Shown: positions 11,792-20,053, counted from the stretch's first letter. The stretch is 64,000 bases of DNA from Saccharothrix syringae (GCF_009498035.1 NZ_CP034550.1:8184001-8248000), one strand, 5' to 3'. Notes: generated by a model not told the origin, from the sequence alone. Program-made: numbers and translations.

Positions 11792-12181
11792 ATGATCGTC
11801 AACCTGCTGCGGTTCCGGTTCCGCGAGGGCACCACGCCCGACCAGGAGGCCGAGGTGCTGGCCGCGATGAGGCGCACGGCGTCGCTGGACTCGGCGGCGT
11901 TCGGCGTGGTCGGCCACGACATCGGCGACCCGGCCGAGGGGTTCACCCACACCTACCTGGTGGGCATCCCCGACCTCGACGCGCTGGAGCGCTACATGCA
12001 CGACCCGGTGCACATCGCGGGCGACGAGGTGATCCTGCCGCACCTCGCGCGGCTCGCCGCGGTCCGCATGAGCGACGACGACCCGGACGTGGCCGCGAAG
12101 GTGGCGGAGCTGCACCTGGCGAAGGTGGCGAAGTACCCGGAGTGGGGTCGCGCCGTGGACGAGCTGATGGCCGCCCGCTGA
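11792..12181 (+). CDS. Dabb (stress-responsive A/B barrel) domain protein
   Basis: This 129-residue protein belongs to the dimeric alpha/beta-barrel (Dabb) superfamily. It starts MIVNLLRFRF, with the typical central HTYLVGIPDLDALERYMHDP and the conserved histidine region around residue 65-75. Dabb proteins include polyketide cyclases and stress proteins, and their substrates cannot be deduced from sequence. GAGGAG at 11781-11786 is the ribosome binding site. The gene is controlled from the shared region with the divergent TetR gene and is the likely target of that repressor. It might tailor the peptide made nearby, but the TetR gene and a terminator separate it from the NRPS operon. Confidence 0.88.
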   Translation: MIVNLLRFRFREGTTPDQEAEVLAAMRRTASLDSAAFGVVGHDIGDPAEGFTHTYLVGIPDLDALERYMHDPVHIAGDEVILPHLARLAAVRMSDDDPDVAAKVAELHLAKVAKYPEWGRAVDELMAAR

Positions 12182-12222
12182 GTCGCGCCCGCCGTGTTGT
12201 TCGAGGTTGAACTTGCGGGCGG

Positions 12223-12366
12223 GAAACGCAGCCGGCGGGCCTCGGAGGTGAACCCGGGCAGTGCCTGGGCCACCGCCAGGGTGACCGGTTCGGCGTCGGT
12301 GAGCTTGGGCGGTCCGCCGATGCGGGGCCTGCTGGCGAGGTGGTCGTCGATCTTGGCGTGGAGCGC
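12223..12366 (-). pseudogene. Transposase N-terminal remnant
   Basis: The minus strand reads ALHAKIDDHLASRPRIG, then PPKLTDAEPVTLAVAQALPG and FTSEARRLRF. This matches the N-terminus of actinobacterial IS4/IS982-type transposases (typically a LSDAELVTLAVMQALLGFTSEARWLR block). No start codon belongs to it, the frame loses similarity after the last F, and no DDE catalytic part follows, so it is a degraded fragment of about 50 codons. Inverted 8-bp arms (GGGTGTTC at 12376-12383, GAACACCC at 12409-12416) lie just upstream. They may be leftover ends or a terminator of the Dabb gene. Confidence 0.75.
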
Positions 12367-12438
12367 GGGAGGGAAGGGTGTTCGGGTCGGTCGTCACGAA
12401 CTGGTCTTGAACACCCCTCGCCCGTGCGCATCACTCGT

Positions 12439-12930
12439 CTAGGTCACCGGCACGATCCGGGCGTCCAACAGCACCCCGTCCTCGACGTCGAGCAGCCCCA
12501 CGGTGCCGTGGGGCTGCCGCCGCCGGTCGGTCGGCGACCCCGGGTTGAACACCCGCACGCCGTCGCCCGTCACGTCCATCGGGATGTGCGAGTGCCCGAA
12601 CACCACCAGGTCGGCCTCGGGGAAGCGACGCCGCATGCGCGCGGTCCGGCCCTTGGCCTGCCCGCTGTCGTGGATCATCGCGACCCGCAGGCCCGCCAGC
12701 TCCAGCGACGCGGTCTCGGGCGCGCCCCACGCGACCACGTCCGGACCGTCGTTGTTGCCGCACACGGCGGTCACCGGCGCGTACTGCGCCAGCTCGTCCA
12801 GCACCTCCGCCACGCAGACGTCCCCGGCGTGCAGGATGACGTCCGCGTGGCGCAGGTGCCCGGCCACGGCCGGCGGGCAGGACTTCCACCGCCGGGGCGC
12901 GTGGGTGTCGGACAGGACGACGACCCTCAT
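12439..12930 (-). CDS. YfcE/MJ0936-family metallophosphoesterase
   Basis: This 163-residue calcineurin-like phosphoesterase has all metal ligands of the small YfcE class: D8 and H10 (SDTH), D37 (HAGD), N60 (GNND), H87 (IHDSG), and H113/H115 (FGHSHIP). Enzymes of this family hydrolyse phosphodiesters or act as phosphatases on small substrates; the physiological substrate is unknown. The gene follows the small ferritin-like gene on the same strand with a 6-base gap, so the two probably form one transcript. Confidence 0.93.
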   Translation of the reverse strand: MRVVVLSDTHAPRRWKSCPPAVAGHLRHADVILHAGDVCVAEVLDELAQYAPVTAVCGNNDGPDVVAWGAPETASLELAGLRVAMIHDSGQAKGRTARMRRRFPEADLVVFGHSHIPMDVTGDGVRVFNPGSPTDRRRQPHGTVGLLDVEDGVLLDARIVPVT

Positions 12931-12936
12931 CGGCGG

Positions 12937-13179
12937 TCAGGACAGGGCGGGGCCCGACTCGCTGCTGCCCGACAGCTCCTTGAGGAACTCGTGGCACTGC
13001 TTGGCGCGCGCCGAGTCCTCCTCCATCACGCGGCGGAAGAAGTCCGCGATGTCCTGGCGGCCCGCGTTCTCGGCGTCGCGGACGTACTGGCCGTAGTCGT
13101 GCCCGGCCTTGAGCGAGTGGTACTGGACCGAGATCAGGTCGAAGCTGACGTCGTCGAAGCCGGTCTCGCCGGTGGCCAT
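12937..13179 (-). CDS. Small helical protein, ferritin-like hairpin
   Basis: This is an 80-residue acidic protein without a named family I can give with certainty. It has two amphipathic helices with the pattern YHSLKAGHDYGQYVRDAE and then FFRRVMEEDSARAKQCHEFL, the E...(Y/H)xxH layout of half a ferritin/rubrerythrin bundle. Similar short proteins occur in actinobacteria and cyanobacteria. A very strong ribosome binding site (GAGGAGG, 6 bases ahead) fixes the ATG at 13179. It is the first gene of a two-gene unit with the phosphoesterase and is divergent from a glycosyltransferase. Metal binding as a dimer is possible but unproven. Confidence 0.8.
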   Translation of the reverse strand: MATGETGFDDVSFDLISVQYHSLKAGHDYGQYVRDAENAGRQDIADFFRRVMEEDSARAKQCHEFLKELSGSSESGPALS

Positions 13180-13375
13180 GGAATTCCTCCTCGGGTGGTG
13201 ATCCGAACGCCTGTCCCATACCCGGCAGCGGCGCGCCCAACCCCGCACGCCCGGGTGACCGCCGCGTTGAGTGGCGGGCCCCCGGGGTTGCTTGTACGGT
13301 CCAACGTGGGTTGAAACCACAGCCTGCCGTGCGCGACCAGGTCCCTGCCCGGTCACGCTGTCGGAGGAAACCCGG

Positions 13376-14575
13376 ATGAAGATTGCCGTCGTTTCAGTCC
13401 ACGCGAGCCCCTTGCCGGTGCTCACCGACGAGGAGGAAGGCGGCCAGGACGTCCACGTGGCCGAGCTGGCCGCCGCGCTGGCGGCGCAGGGCCACGACGT
13501 GGTGGTGCACACCCGTCGCGACTCGGTGCGACCGCCCGAGGTGGTGCGCGCCAAGCCCGGCTACGAGGTGGTCCACGGGCCGGCCGGCCCGCCCGGGCCC
13601 CTCCCGGCGGACGAGCTGCCGCCGCACCTCGACGAGTTCATCCGCGCCCTGCACGACCGGTGGCGCGTCGACCGGCCGGACGTCGTGCACGCCCACTCCT
13701 GGACCTCGGGCCTCGCCGCCGTGCTGGCCGCGAGCGGCCTCGGCGTGCCGGTGGTGCAGACGTTCCACGCGCTGGGCGCGCTGGAGCGCAGGCTGCGCGG
13801 CACGGCCGTCCCGTCGGCGCGGGTGTCCACCGAGCGGCTGATCGCCCGCGAGGCGACCCGGGTGGTGGCCACCTCGTCGGACGAGCTGAACGAGCTGGTG
13901 CGCATGGGCGTGCCGCGCAAGCGGGTCGCCGTGGTGCCGCCCGCGGTCGACGTGTCCCGGTTCAGCCCCGAGGGGCCGCGGCTCAACCGGCCGATGCCGC
14001 ACCGCCTGGTCACCCCCGAGGACGGCGCGGAAGAGGTGATCGTCGCGCTGCGCGGCGTGCGGGACACCGAGCTGGTGGTCGTCGGCGGCGGCCCGGACGA
14101 GGTGCGCGCGCTGCGCGAGCTGGCCCGCGAGCACGAGGTGGCCGAGCGGGTGCGGCTGCTCGGCCCGGTGCCCCGGGTGGCGCGGCCCGCGCTGCTGCGC
14201 TCCGCCGACGCCGTGGTGTGCACGACGTGGGGCGAGAACACCGCCGCGGCGCCGCTGGAGGCGATGGCCTGCGGGGTGCCCGTGGTGGCCAGCGCGGTGG
14301 CCGGCCTGGCCGAGACGGTCGTGGACGGCGTGACCGGGATGCTGGTGCCCCCGAACGAGCCCGGTGCGCTGGCCCGCGCCCTGCGCCCCCTGCTGGCCGA
14401 CGAGGCCCGCCGGGACGCCTACGGCACCGCGGCGGCCGACCGCGTGGAGGCGCGCTACCGCATCGACCGCATCGCGTGCGAGATCGCGCGGGTCTACCGG
14501 CAGGCGTCCGGGCTGGAGGACGCCGTGGAGGCGGCGCCGGACGCGGCCCAGGAAGCGTCACCGCAAGAGGTGTGA
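13376..14575 (+). CDS. GT4-family glycosyltransferase
   Basis: This 399-residue GT-B glycosyltransferase resembles sucrose-phosphate-synthase and MshA-type GT4 enzymes. The N-terminal half has MKIAVVSVHASPLP and the Gly-rich GGQDVHV acceptor loop; HAHSW lies near residue 105. The C-terminal nucleotide-sugar site carries the EX7E motif at E287 and E295 within GENTAAAPLEAMACGVPVVAS. A retaining transfer from a nucleotide sugar is expected; donor and acceptor are unknown. The ATG at 13376 has GGAGG at 13363-13367. The last 25 residues are Ala/Gln-rich and probably disordered. A strong hairpin follows. Confidence 0.92.
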   Translation: MKIAVVSVHASPLPVLTDEEEGGQDVHVAELAAALAAQGHDVVVHTRRDSVRPPEVVRAKPGYEVVHGPAGPPGPLPADELPPHLDEFIRALHDRWRVDRPDVVHAHSWTSGLAAVLAASGLGVPVVQTFHALGALERRLRGTAVPSARVSTERLIAREATRVVATSSDELNELVRMGVPRKRVAVVPPAVDVSRFSPEGPRLNRPMPHRLVTPEDGAEEVIVALRGVRDTELVVVGGGPDEVRALRELAREHEVAERVRLLGPVPRVARPALLRSADAVVCTTWGENTAAAPLEAMACGVPVVASAVAGLAETVVDGVTGMLVPPNEPGALARALRPLLADEARRDAYGTAAADRVEARYRIDRIACEIARVYRQASGLEDAVEAAPDAAQEASPQEV

Positions 14576-14583
14576 CCGCGAGA

Positions 14584-14623
14584 GGCCGGGGCCGCCGTGC
14601 GAAGAGGCGCGGCGGCCCCGGCC
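14584..14623. terminator. Hairpin between convergent glycosyltransferase and DUF6292 genes
   Basis: A perfect 14-bp GC stem (14584-14597 with 14610-14623) and a 12-nt loop lie 8 bases past the glycosyltransferase stop. There is no U-tract. It probably acts bidirectionally. Confidence 0.75.
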
Positions 14624-14652
14624 CGTGGCAACGGCTCAGGCGGAACAGCGGC

Positions 14653-15057
14653 TCAGGAGGCGTACCGGCCCAGGCGGTCCACGAGCCCGTCGACGTCGCC
14701 GACCGCGCGCAGGCGGACCGGTCGCGGGTCGCCGGGCCGCTCCTCGCGCAGCAGCGCCCTGGCGAACGCCGCCACCTCGCCCACCGGGGGCAGCACCTCG
14801 TCACCGAGGTAGCTCAGCACGACCGGCCCGCCCGCCCACCCCGCGTCCAGCGCCGCCGCCCACCCGTACTCCTCGTCCCACAGCAGCAGCAGGCCGTAGT
14901 CCGGGAACAGCGACAGGTGCCCGGTCACCACCAGGTGGGCGCAGGCGGGCGGCCCGGTCCGGGCGCACGCGCACCCCTCCACCACCCCCAGCTCCGCGGC
15001 GAGCGCGTCGACGTAGCGGCGGAGCCCGCCGATCGGCACCTCGTGCCCGCTCACCAC
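14653..15057 (-). CDS. DUF6292 family protein
   Basis: This 134-residue protein opens with GLRRYVDALAAELGV and has LLLLWDEEYGWAAALD in the middle, then LSYLGDEVLPPVGEVAAF. That layout is typical of the actinobacterial DUF6292 family, whose function is unknown. It has no signal peptide or membrane segment. The start is a GTG at 15057 with no strong ribosome binding site. It stands alone between two terminator hairpins. Confidence 0.78.
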   Translation of the reverse strand: MVSGHEVPIGGLRRYVDALAAELGVVEGCACARTGPPACAHLVVTGHLSLFPDYGLLLLWDEEYGWAAALDAGWAGGPVVLSYLGDEVLPPVGEVAAFARALLREERPGDPRPVRLRAVGDVDGLVDRLGRYAS

Positions 15058-15100
15058 CGCGCGCGTCCGCTCATGAGCCCTCGCCCCTCCCGGAGACGAC

Positions 15101-15133
15101 GTGGCCGGGACCGCGGTGCGCGGTCCCGGCCAC
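15101..15133. terminator. Terminator downstream of the DUF4383 gene
   Basis: A perfect 15-bp stem (15101-15115 with 15119-15133) with a 3-nt loop lies 25 bases past the stop of the minus-strand DUF4383 gene. It is one of the strongest hairpins in the window. Confidence 0.8.
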
Positions 15134-15157
15134 GGTGGGTGTCCCTTCGCCGTCGGG

Positions 15158-15613
15158 TCAGACCCGGCGCGGCAGCGACGAGCGGCCCAGGAGCAGGCCC
15201 AGGCCGACCATGCCGATGGCGAGCACCAGGTGCAGCCAGTTGTCGGCGGCGTTGAACGGCACGAAGTTGGCCGAGCTGTCGTGGTCGATGATCAGGCCGT
15301 AGAGCCAGAGCAGCAGGTAGACCACGCCACCGCCGACCAGGAACAGGTAGGCGCCGCGCACCGTCCTGGCCAGCGCCACGCCGGCGGCGCCGAACGCGAG
15401 GTGCACGATGTTGTGCAGGATCGAAACGTTGAACACGCCGAGCAGCAGGGCTTCGGAGTGGTGGCCCGCGAAGGTCATCGTGTCGTAGTTGGTCGTGAGA
15501 CCGGGGATGAAACCCGCGATGCCGACCAGCAGGAACACCGCGCCCACGACCGTCGAGGCGAGCTGGACCGGCGTGCGCGTGGCAGCGCTGGCTGCGGGGT
15601 TGGCTGCGGACAT
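15158..15613 (-). CDS. DUF4383 four-helix membrane protein
   Basis: This 151-residue integral membrane protein has four hydrophobic segments (about residues 17-38, 57-80, 87-110 and 124-145) and the DUF4383 features FLLVGIAGFIPG and SILHNIVHLAFGAAG. The family is common in actinobacteria and has no known function. ATG at 15613 is preceded by GGGAG. The gene is divergent from a DUF1990 gene with about 150 bp between starts and ends at a strong terminator, so it is monocistronic. Confidence 0.88.
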   Translation of the reverse strand: MSAANPAASAATRTPVQLASTVVGAVFLLVGIAGFIPGLTTNYDTMTFAGHHSEALLLGVFNVSILHNIVHLAFGAAGVALARTVRGAYLFLVGGGVVYLLLWLYGLIIDHDSSANFVPFNAADNWLHLVLAIGMVGLGLLLGRSSLPRRV

Positions 15614-15761
15614 GTCGACTCCCGTCGATGTGCGGAACACGCTTCGTGCCGACCGACTACCCCCGCCCCCGGAGCACAAACGGGGGGATCGCGGCCATTT
15701 CGCCCGGCCGTGGCGTTTCGCGACGTCCTGCCAGGCAATCCGGCGCGTCGGAGGTGTCCTC

Positions 15762-16421
15762 GTGCGCTTGAGCCGGCCCGGGCAGGTCGACGTCGGTGCC
15801 GTGCTGCGCGGTCTGCGCGGGCGGGGCCTCAACTACTCGCGATCGGAGGTGGCACCGCCGGCGTGGACGTTCGACGTGCACCGCCGGTCGCTCGGCCGGG
15901 AGGCCGCCGGCCCGCCGGAGGAGGGCGGGCTGTGGTGGCGGGCGCGGGCGGTGGTCGCGGACTACGGGTTCACGCCGCCGGAGCTGGTGCGGGCGTACTA
16001 CGAGCGCGGCTCGGACCTGCTGGGCCGCGACATCCTGCTGGAGGCGCGGCTGCCGGGGCTGCGGTTCCTGATGGGCGTGCGGGTCACGGCGGTGCGGGAC
16101 GAGTCGGACGCGGACCGGACGCTGTGGGGCTGGGGCTACGAGACGCTGGAGGGCCACCTGGAGCGCGGCCGGGTGGACTACGAGCTGGTCAAGGACCACC
16201 GGTCCGGCGAGGTGGAGTTCGTCGCGCGCAGCTACTCGCAGCTGCACCCGCGCGCGCCGTGGTGGATGAGGTTCGGCTGGCGGCTGGTGGGCCGCCGCGC
16301 GCAGCTGCGGTTCTACCGGCGGGCCGGTCAGCGGTTGGCGCACCGGCAGTCGGTGGTCGAGGTGCCGTCCGGCGGCAGCCGCCGGTTCGGGATGGCCTTG
16401 CTCGATCCGGTGATCGGGTGA
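15762..16421 (+). CDS. DUF1990 family protein
   Basis: This 219-residue protein matches DUF1990, an actinobacterial and plant family: a conserved start (GLNYSRSEVA), a central LGRDILLEARLPGL, GWGYETLEGHLERG and DYELVKDHRSGEVEFVARSY. It has no signal or membrane segment. Its function is unknown, and a lipid- or ligand-binding fold has been suggested for the family. I chose GTG at 15762 because GGAGGTG lies just ahead; longer readings run into the divergent DUF4383 gene. It is followed after 22 bases by an SDR gene on the same strand, so the two are probably co-transcribed. Confidence 0.85.
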   Translation: MRLSRPGQVDVGAVLRGLRGRGLNYSRSEVAPPAWTFDVHRRSLGREAAGPPEEGGLWWRARAVVADYGFTPPELVRAYYERGSDLLGRDILLEARLPGLRFLMGVRVTAVRDESDADRTLWGWGYETLEGHLERGRVDYELVKDHRSGEVEFVARSYSQLHPRAPWWMRFGWRLVGRRAQLRFYRRAGQRLAHRQSVVEVPSGGSRRFGMALLDPVIG

Positions 16422-16443
16422 CCAGGAGAACGGAGCGCACGTC

Positions 16444-17499
16444 GTGAAGGTTGTGATCACCGGGGCCACCGGGAACGTGGGCACCGGGGTGCTCCGCGCC
16501 CTGGCCGCCGACCGCGAGGGCCACGAGGTGGTGGGTGTCTGCCGCAGGCCGCCGGACCACGTGCCGCCGTACGACGGGGCCGCGTGGGTGCCGTGCGACC
16601 TCGGCGACACGTCCGCGCCCGAGGTGCTGGCCGGGGCGTTCGCGGGCGCCGACGCCGTGGTGCACCTGGCGTGGATGTTCCAGCCGCTGCGGCGCGGCGA
16701 GCAGGTGCACCGCACCAACTACACGGGCACGCTCGCGGTGCTGGAGGCGGCGAAGCGGGCGGGGGTGCCGCACGTGGTGCAGGCGTCGTCCATCGCCGCG
16801 TACGCGCCCGCCGCCCGCGGCGTGGACCCGGTCGACGAGGACTGGCCGACCACCGGCGTGCCCGGTTCGGTGTACGGGCAGGGCAAGGCCGAGGTGGAGG
16901 CGCTGCTGCGCCGGTTCGCCGAGGACAACCCGGACACGGTGGTCAGCGTCGTGCGGCCGACGCTGGTGGCGCAGCGGGAGGCGTCGGCGAGCTTCCTGGC
17001 GCTGTTCTTCGACCCGATCACGCCCCGCTGGCTGCTCCGGCTGGTGGCGGGCGGCGGGCTGCCCGTGCTGCCGCTGCCCGCCGACCTGCGGGTGCAGCTC
17101 GTGCACGCCGACGACGTCGGGGACGCGGTGGTGCGCATCCTGCGGCACCGGGCGCCGGGCGCGTTCAACCTGGCCGCCGACACGATCACCGCGAAGGACC
17201 TGGCCCACCTGGCGGGCGCCCGGCTGCTGCCCATCCCGGGGCGGTTGGTGCGGGCGGCCGTGGGCGTGCTGTGGCGGTTGCACGCCGTGCGCATGTCGCC
17301 GGGCTGGTTCGACGTCGGCACGCGGTCGCCCCTGGTGGACACCGGGCGGGCGCGGGCGGAGCTGTCCTGGGTCGCCCGGGTGTCCAGCCTGGACGCGGCG
17401 CGCGAGCAACTGGCCGGGTTGGCCGACGGGGTGGAGGGCGGCAGCCCCGCCCTGCACCGGGACCGGCTCCGCGGTGCGACCACCCCCGCGCTGACCTGA
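16444..17499 (+). CDS. Extended SDR: NAD-dependent epimerase/dehydratase
   Basis: This 351-residue extended short-chain dehydrogenase has the Rossmann motif GATGNVG at residues 7-13, S115/S116 in the active-site strand, and the catalytic pair Y144 and K148 (YGQGK). Members act as NAD(P)-dependent nucleotide-sugar epimerases or as oxidoreductases on small molecules. The substrate is not evident. The GTG start comes 22 bases after the DUF1990 gene. The stop lies 6 bases from the convergent DinB-like gene. Confidence 0.92.
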   Translation: MKVVITGATGNVGTGVLRALAADREGHEVVGVCRRPPDHVPPYDGAAWVPCDLGDTSAPEVLAGAFAGADAVVHLAWMFQPLRRGEQVHRTNYTGTLAVLEAAKRAGVPHVVQASSIAAYAPAARGVDPVDEDWPTTGVPGSVYGQGKAEVEALLRRFAEDNPDTVVSVVRPTLVAQREASASFLALFFDPITPRWLLRLVAGGGLPVLPLPADLRVQLVHADDVGDAVVRILRHRAPGAFNLAADTITAKDLAHLAGARLLPIPGRLVRAAVGVLWRLHAVRMSPGWFDVGTRSPLVDTGRARAELSWVARVSSLDAAREQLAGLADGVEGGSPALHRDRLRGATTPALT

Positions 17500-17505
17500 G
17501 CCGGT

Positions 17506-17991
17506 TCACCGGCGTCCGATACCCGTCCGCCCGTCGATCAGCTCGCGCACGACGTCGAGGTGACCGGCGTGGCGGGCGGTCTCCTCGATCATGTGCAGGA
17601 TGATCCAGCGCAGGTCGGCGACCTCGTCCCCGCGGTCCTCGGCGGGGTGGCTCCCGAGCGGCGGCGCGGACAGCGGCACGTCGGCGACCAGCGCGTCGGC
17701 CCGCTCGCACTGCGCCCGGTAGAAGGCGAACACCTCGTCCGGCGACCGGGGCGTGTTCAGCGGCGCGTGGTCGTCGTCGGGCCAGTCCAGCGGTTCGGCC
17801 GCACCGGTCAGCACCTCCTGGAACCAGTGGCGCTCGGCGTACCCGAGGTGTTCCACCAGCCCCAGCGGGGTCCAGTCGGACGGCAGGACCGAGGTGGTCA
17901 GGGCCCGCTCGTCCATGCCCTCCAGGATCTCCAGCACGGCGGCGCGCTGCGAGGCCAGGAACGCCAGCAGGGTCTGCTTCTCGTGATCCAC
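17506..17991 (-). CDS. DinB superfamily protein (DUF664)
   Basis: This 161-residue four-helix-bundle protein belongs to the DUF664/DinB_2 group. The metal-binding histidines are visible as H48 in LVEHLGYAERHWF and the pair H141/H144 in ETARHAGHLD. Relatives include mycothiol- and bacillithiol-dependent S-transferases, which fits an actinobacterium. Thiol transfer or detoxification is therefore a reasonable inference, not a demonstrated function. The gene is monocistronic and convergent with the SDR gene. Confidence 0.88.
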   Translation of the reverse strand: MDHEKQTLLAFLASQRAAVLEILEGMDERALTTSVLPSDWTPLGLVEHLGYAERHWFQEVLTGAAEPLDWPDDDHAPLNTPRSPDEVFAFYRAQCERADALVADVPLSAPPLGSHPAEDRGDEVADLRWIILHMIEETARHAGHLDVVRELIDGRTGIGRR

Positions 17992-18102
17992 GCACCGGGA
18001 CGTTAGCGGTGGGGCCCGACAGGCGTGTCCGAGTGCGACGACAGGGCCGGCGAGCAGGCCGCGACCGGTCTCCCGTCCGGGTCCCCGAGGCCGCTCACGC
18101 GG

Positions 18103-19230
18103 TCAGCGCGCGTACCGCGCCACCACCACCGCCAGCACCGTGATCACCCCGAACACCGCGGCCGCCCCGGGGAACCCGGCCAGCCCCAGCCCGACCCCGC
18201 CCAGCGCCGCGCCGGCGAACGTGCCGACGCTCATCGCCGCGGCGTGCACGCCGAGCGCCGCACCGCGCGCGTCCCCGGCCCGCCGGACCAGCAGCGTCAC
18301 CAGGCACGCCGCCGCGGTGGCGTGGCAGGCGCCCAGCACGGCGGTCAGCACGAGCGCCGACCACAGCGCGTGCGTGAAGAAGATCCCCACCACCGCGACC
18401 GAGGCCACCACCAGCGCGACCACCAGCAACCGCTCGGCGGGCACGCGCCCCGCACCGGCGAACCGCCCGGCGAGCAGGTTGCCGAGGAAGAACGACGTGC
18501 CGCTCAGCGACCACACCAGCGCGAACGGCCCCGGCGCCAGGTCGAACCGCGCGTCGTAGAACGCGGCCAGGTAGGACAGGTACCCCATGAACGCGGCCGT
18601 GCGCAGCAAGGCCACCACCACCAGCGGCCGCACCCCGGACAACGCGCGGAACGCCGCCAGGTAGCCGACCCGCTCCCCGGCCTCGACCGGTGGGCCGGGT
18701 CGACGCGCCAGCACGACGGCCAGCAGGACGGACACCGCGGCGATCGCCACGAGGTCACCGCGCCACCCCCACAGCAGGGCGGGCAGGGCGACCACGGGCG
18801 CGGCGAGCACGGCGGTCAGCGACTGGGTGGCGGTGACGAGCGTCGCGGCACGCCCGGCGGCCGGCCCGTGCCCGAACCGATCAGCGGCGGCAGCGGCGAG
18901 CGCCGGGCCCAGCACCGCCATCGCGATGCCGACGAGCAGGCAGAACACCACCAGCGCGGCGAACTCGGCGACCGCGCCGACCAGCGAGGCCACGCCGAGC
19001 AGCACCAGCCCGCCCGCCGCGGTCCGGGTGCGGGGCACCCGGTCCAGCAGCGGTGCCAGCGCCACCCCGACGACCAGGGCGGCCAACCCGCCGAGCCCGC
19101 GCAGCCCACCGACCAGCGCGACCCCGCCGCCGATGGCCGCGGCGATCGGCACCAGGAAGGTGCTGAACACGGTGAACGGCAGGAGGTTGACCGCCGACGC
19201 GACCAGCACCGGGCCGAGGGAACGGGCCAT
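18103..19230 (-). CDS. MFS transporter next to a MarR gene
   Basis: From the ATG at 19230 this is a 375-residue, 12-segment major facilitator beginning MARSLGPVLVAS, with LLDRVPRTR in the first cytoplasmic loop; it resembles drug exporters. The frame stays open upstream to a GTG at 19464. That longer form would add about 78 residues made of a degenerate Ala-Asp/Gly-rich pentapeptide, encoded by a 15-bp tandem repeat. Such a tail is foreign to MFS proteins, so I prefer the inner start, although its ribosome binding site is weak. It lies downstream of the MarR gene on the same strand and is probably co-transcribed and controlled by it. Confidence 0.88.
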   Translation of the reverse strand: MARSLGPVLVASAVNLLPFTVFSTFLVPIAAAIGGGVALVGGLRGLGGLAALVVGVALAPLLDRVPRTRTAAGGLVLLGVASLVGAVAEFAALVVFCLLVGIAMAVLGPALAAAAADRFGHGPAAGRAATLVTATQSLTAVLAAPVVALPALLWGWRGDLVAIAAVSVLLAVVLARRPGPPVEAGERVGYLAAFRALSGVRPLVVVALLRTAAFMGYLSYLAAFYDARFDLAPGPFALVWSLSGTSFFLGNLLAGRFAGAGRVPAERLLVVALVVASVAVVGIFFTHALWSALVLTAVLGACHATAAACLVTLLVRRAGDARGAALGVHAAAMSVGTFAGAALGGVGLGLAGFPGAAAVFGVITVLAVVVARYAR

Positions 19231-19261
19231 CCGCAGGTCACCGGGCACCACTGGCTGGTCC

Positions 19262-19496
19262 GCACTCACCCGGTCCGCACTCACCCGGTCCGCGCCCGCC
19301 GGACCTGCGCCCACCCGATCCGCTTCCACCCGGTCCGCGCCCGCCTGCCCGGCACCCACCCGATCCGCTTCGGCCCGGCCGGCGTCCGCCTGCCCAGCAG
19401 CCACCCGATCCGCTTCCGCCCGGTCCGCGCCCGCCCGCCCAGCCCCCACCTGATCAGCGCTCACCCGATCAGTCCCTACCCGATCAACGCCCGCCT
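19262..19496. repeat. 15-bp degenerate tandem array, about 15 units
   Basis: Successive 15-mers of the type GCACTCACCCGGTCC, GCTTCCACCCGGTCC and GCACCCACCCGATCC run from about 19262 to 19496, between the MarR and MFS genes. The period is a multiple of three, and the minus-strand frame stays open through all units to the GTG at 19464. The array overlaps the last codons of the MarR gene. Confidence 0.85.
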
Positions 19497-20008
19497 GACC
19501 AGCCTCCCCCCTCGTGCGGCGGCTCGAACCGGGCGAGCCAGGCGGTCAGGATGCCCTCCAACCGCGCCGCGTCCTCCGCCCCCAGCGCGTCCAGCAACTG
19601 CCGCTCGTTGGCCATGTGCTCGGTGAACGCCTGGTCGATCACCCGCAACCCGGCCTCGGTCAGCGCGACGACCCGCCGCCGCCCGTCCCCCCGCCCGACC
19701 CGCCTCGTCACCAGCCCGTCGCGCTCCAACCGGTCGATGCGCTTGGTGATCGCCCCCGTCGTCACCATCGTGTGCTGCGCCAGCTCCCCCGGCGCCCGCT
19801 CGTACGGCGCCCCCGCCCGCCGCAGGGCCGCGAGCACGTCGAACTCACCCTCCCCCAACCCGTGCCGCCGGTAGACGACGTTCAACTGCTCGGTCAGCAC
19901 GGCCGCGAGGCGGTGCAGCCGACCGATCACCCCCTGCGGCGAGACGTCGACATCCGGGCGCTCCCGCGCCCACTCCGCCTGGATCCGCGCCACCCGGTCC
20001 GCACTCAT
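19484..20008 (-). CDS. MarR family transcriptional regulator
   Basis: This 174-residue winged-helix regulator has LAALRRAGAPYERAPGELAQ, the recognition helix TTGAITKRIDRLERDG and the wing VTRRVGRGDGRRRVVALT. MarR proteins are dimers that bind palindromes and respond to phenolic or toxic compounds. It is divergent from an EamA exporter across two 10-bp palindromes and lies upstream of an MFS exporter, so it probably represses both efflux genes and itself. A TAGATT hexamer (complement of 20016-20021) ends about 7 bases before the ATG, which suggests a leaderless message. The C-terminus runs into a tandem repeat. Confidence 0.93.
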   Translation of the reverse strand: MSADRVARIQAEWARERPDVDVSPQGVIGRLHRLAAVLTEQLNVVYRRHGLGEGEFDVLAALRRAGAPYERAPGELAQHTMVTTGAITKRIDRLERDGLVTRRVGRGDGRRRVVALTEAGLRVIDQAFTEHMANERQLLDALGAEDAARLEGILTAWLARFEPPHEGGGWSGGR

Positions 20009-20015
20009 GCCACCA

Positions 20016-20053
20016 ATCTACCTTCCACGGAAGCTATATTGTCTTCCGTGGAA
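20016..20053. promoter_or_regulatory. Divergent MarR/EamA promoter with a paired palindromic operator
   Basis: Two palindromes, TTCCACGGAA (20023-20032) and TTCCGTGGAA (20044-20053), are mirror copies 21 bp apart centre to centre, two helical turns. Between them is TATATT (20035-20040), a good -10 hexamer for the plus strand. It puts the transcription start at or next to the GTG (20048), which lies inside the second palindrome. TAGATT on the minus strand (20016-20021) serves MarR. Confidence 0.82.
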
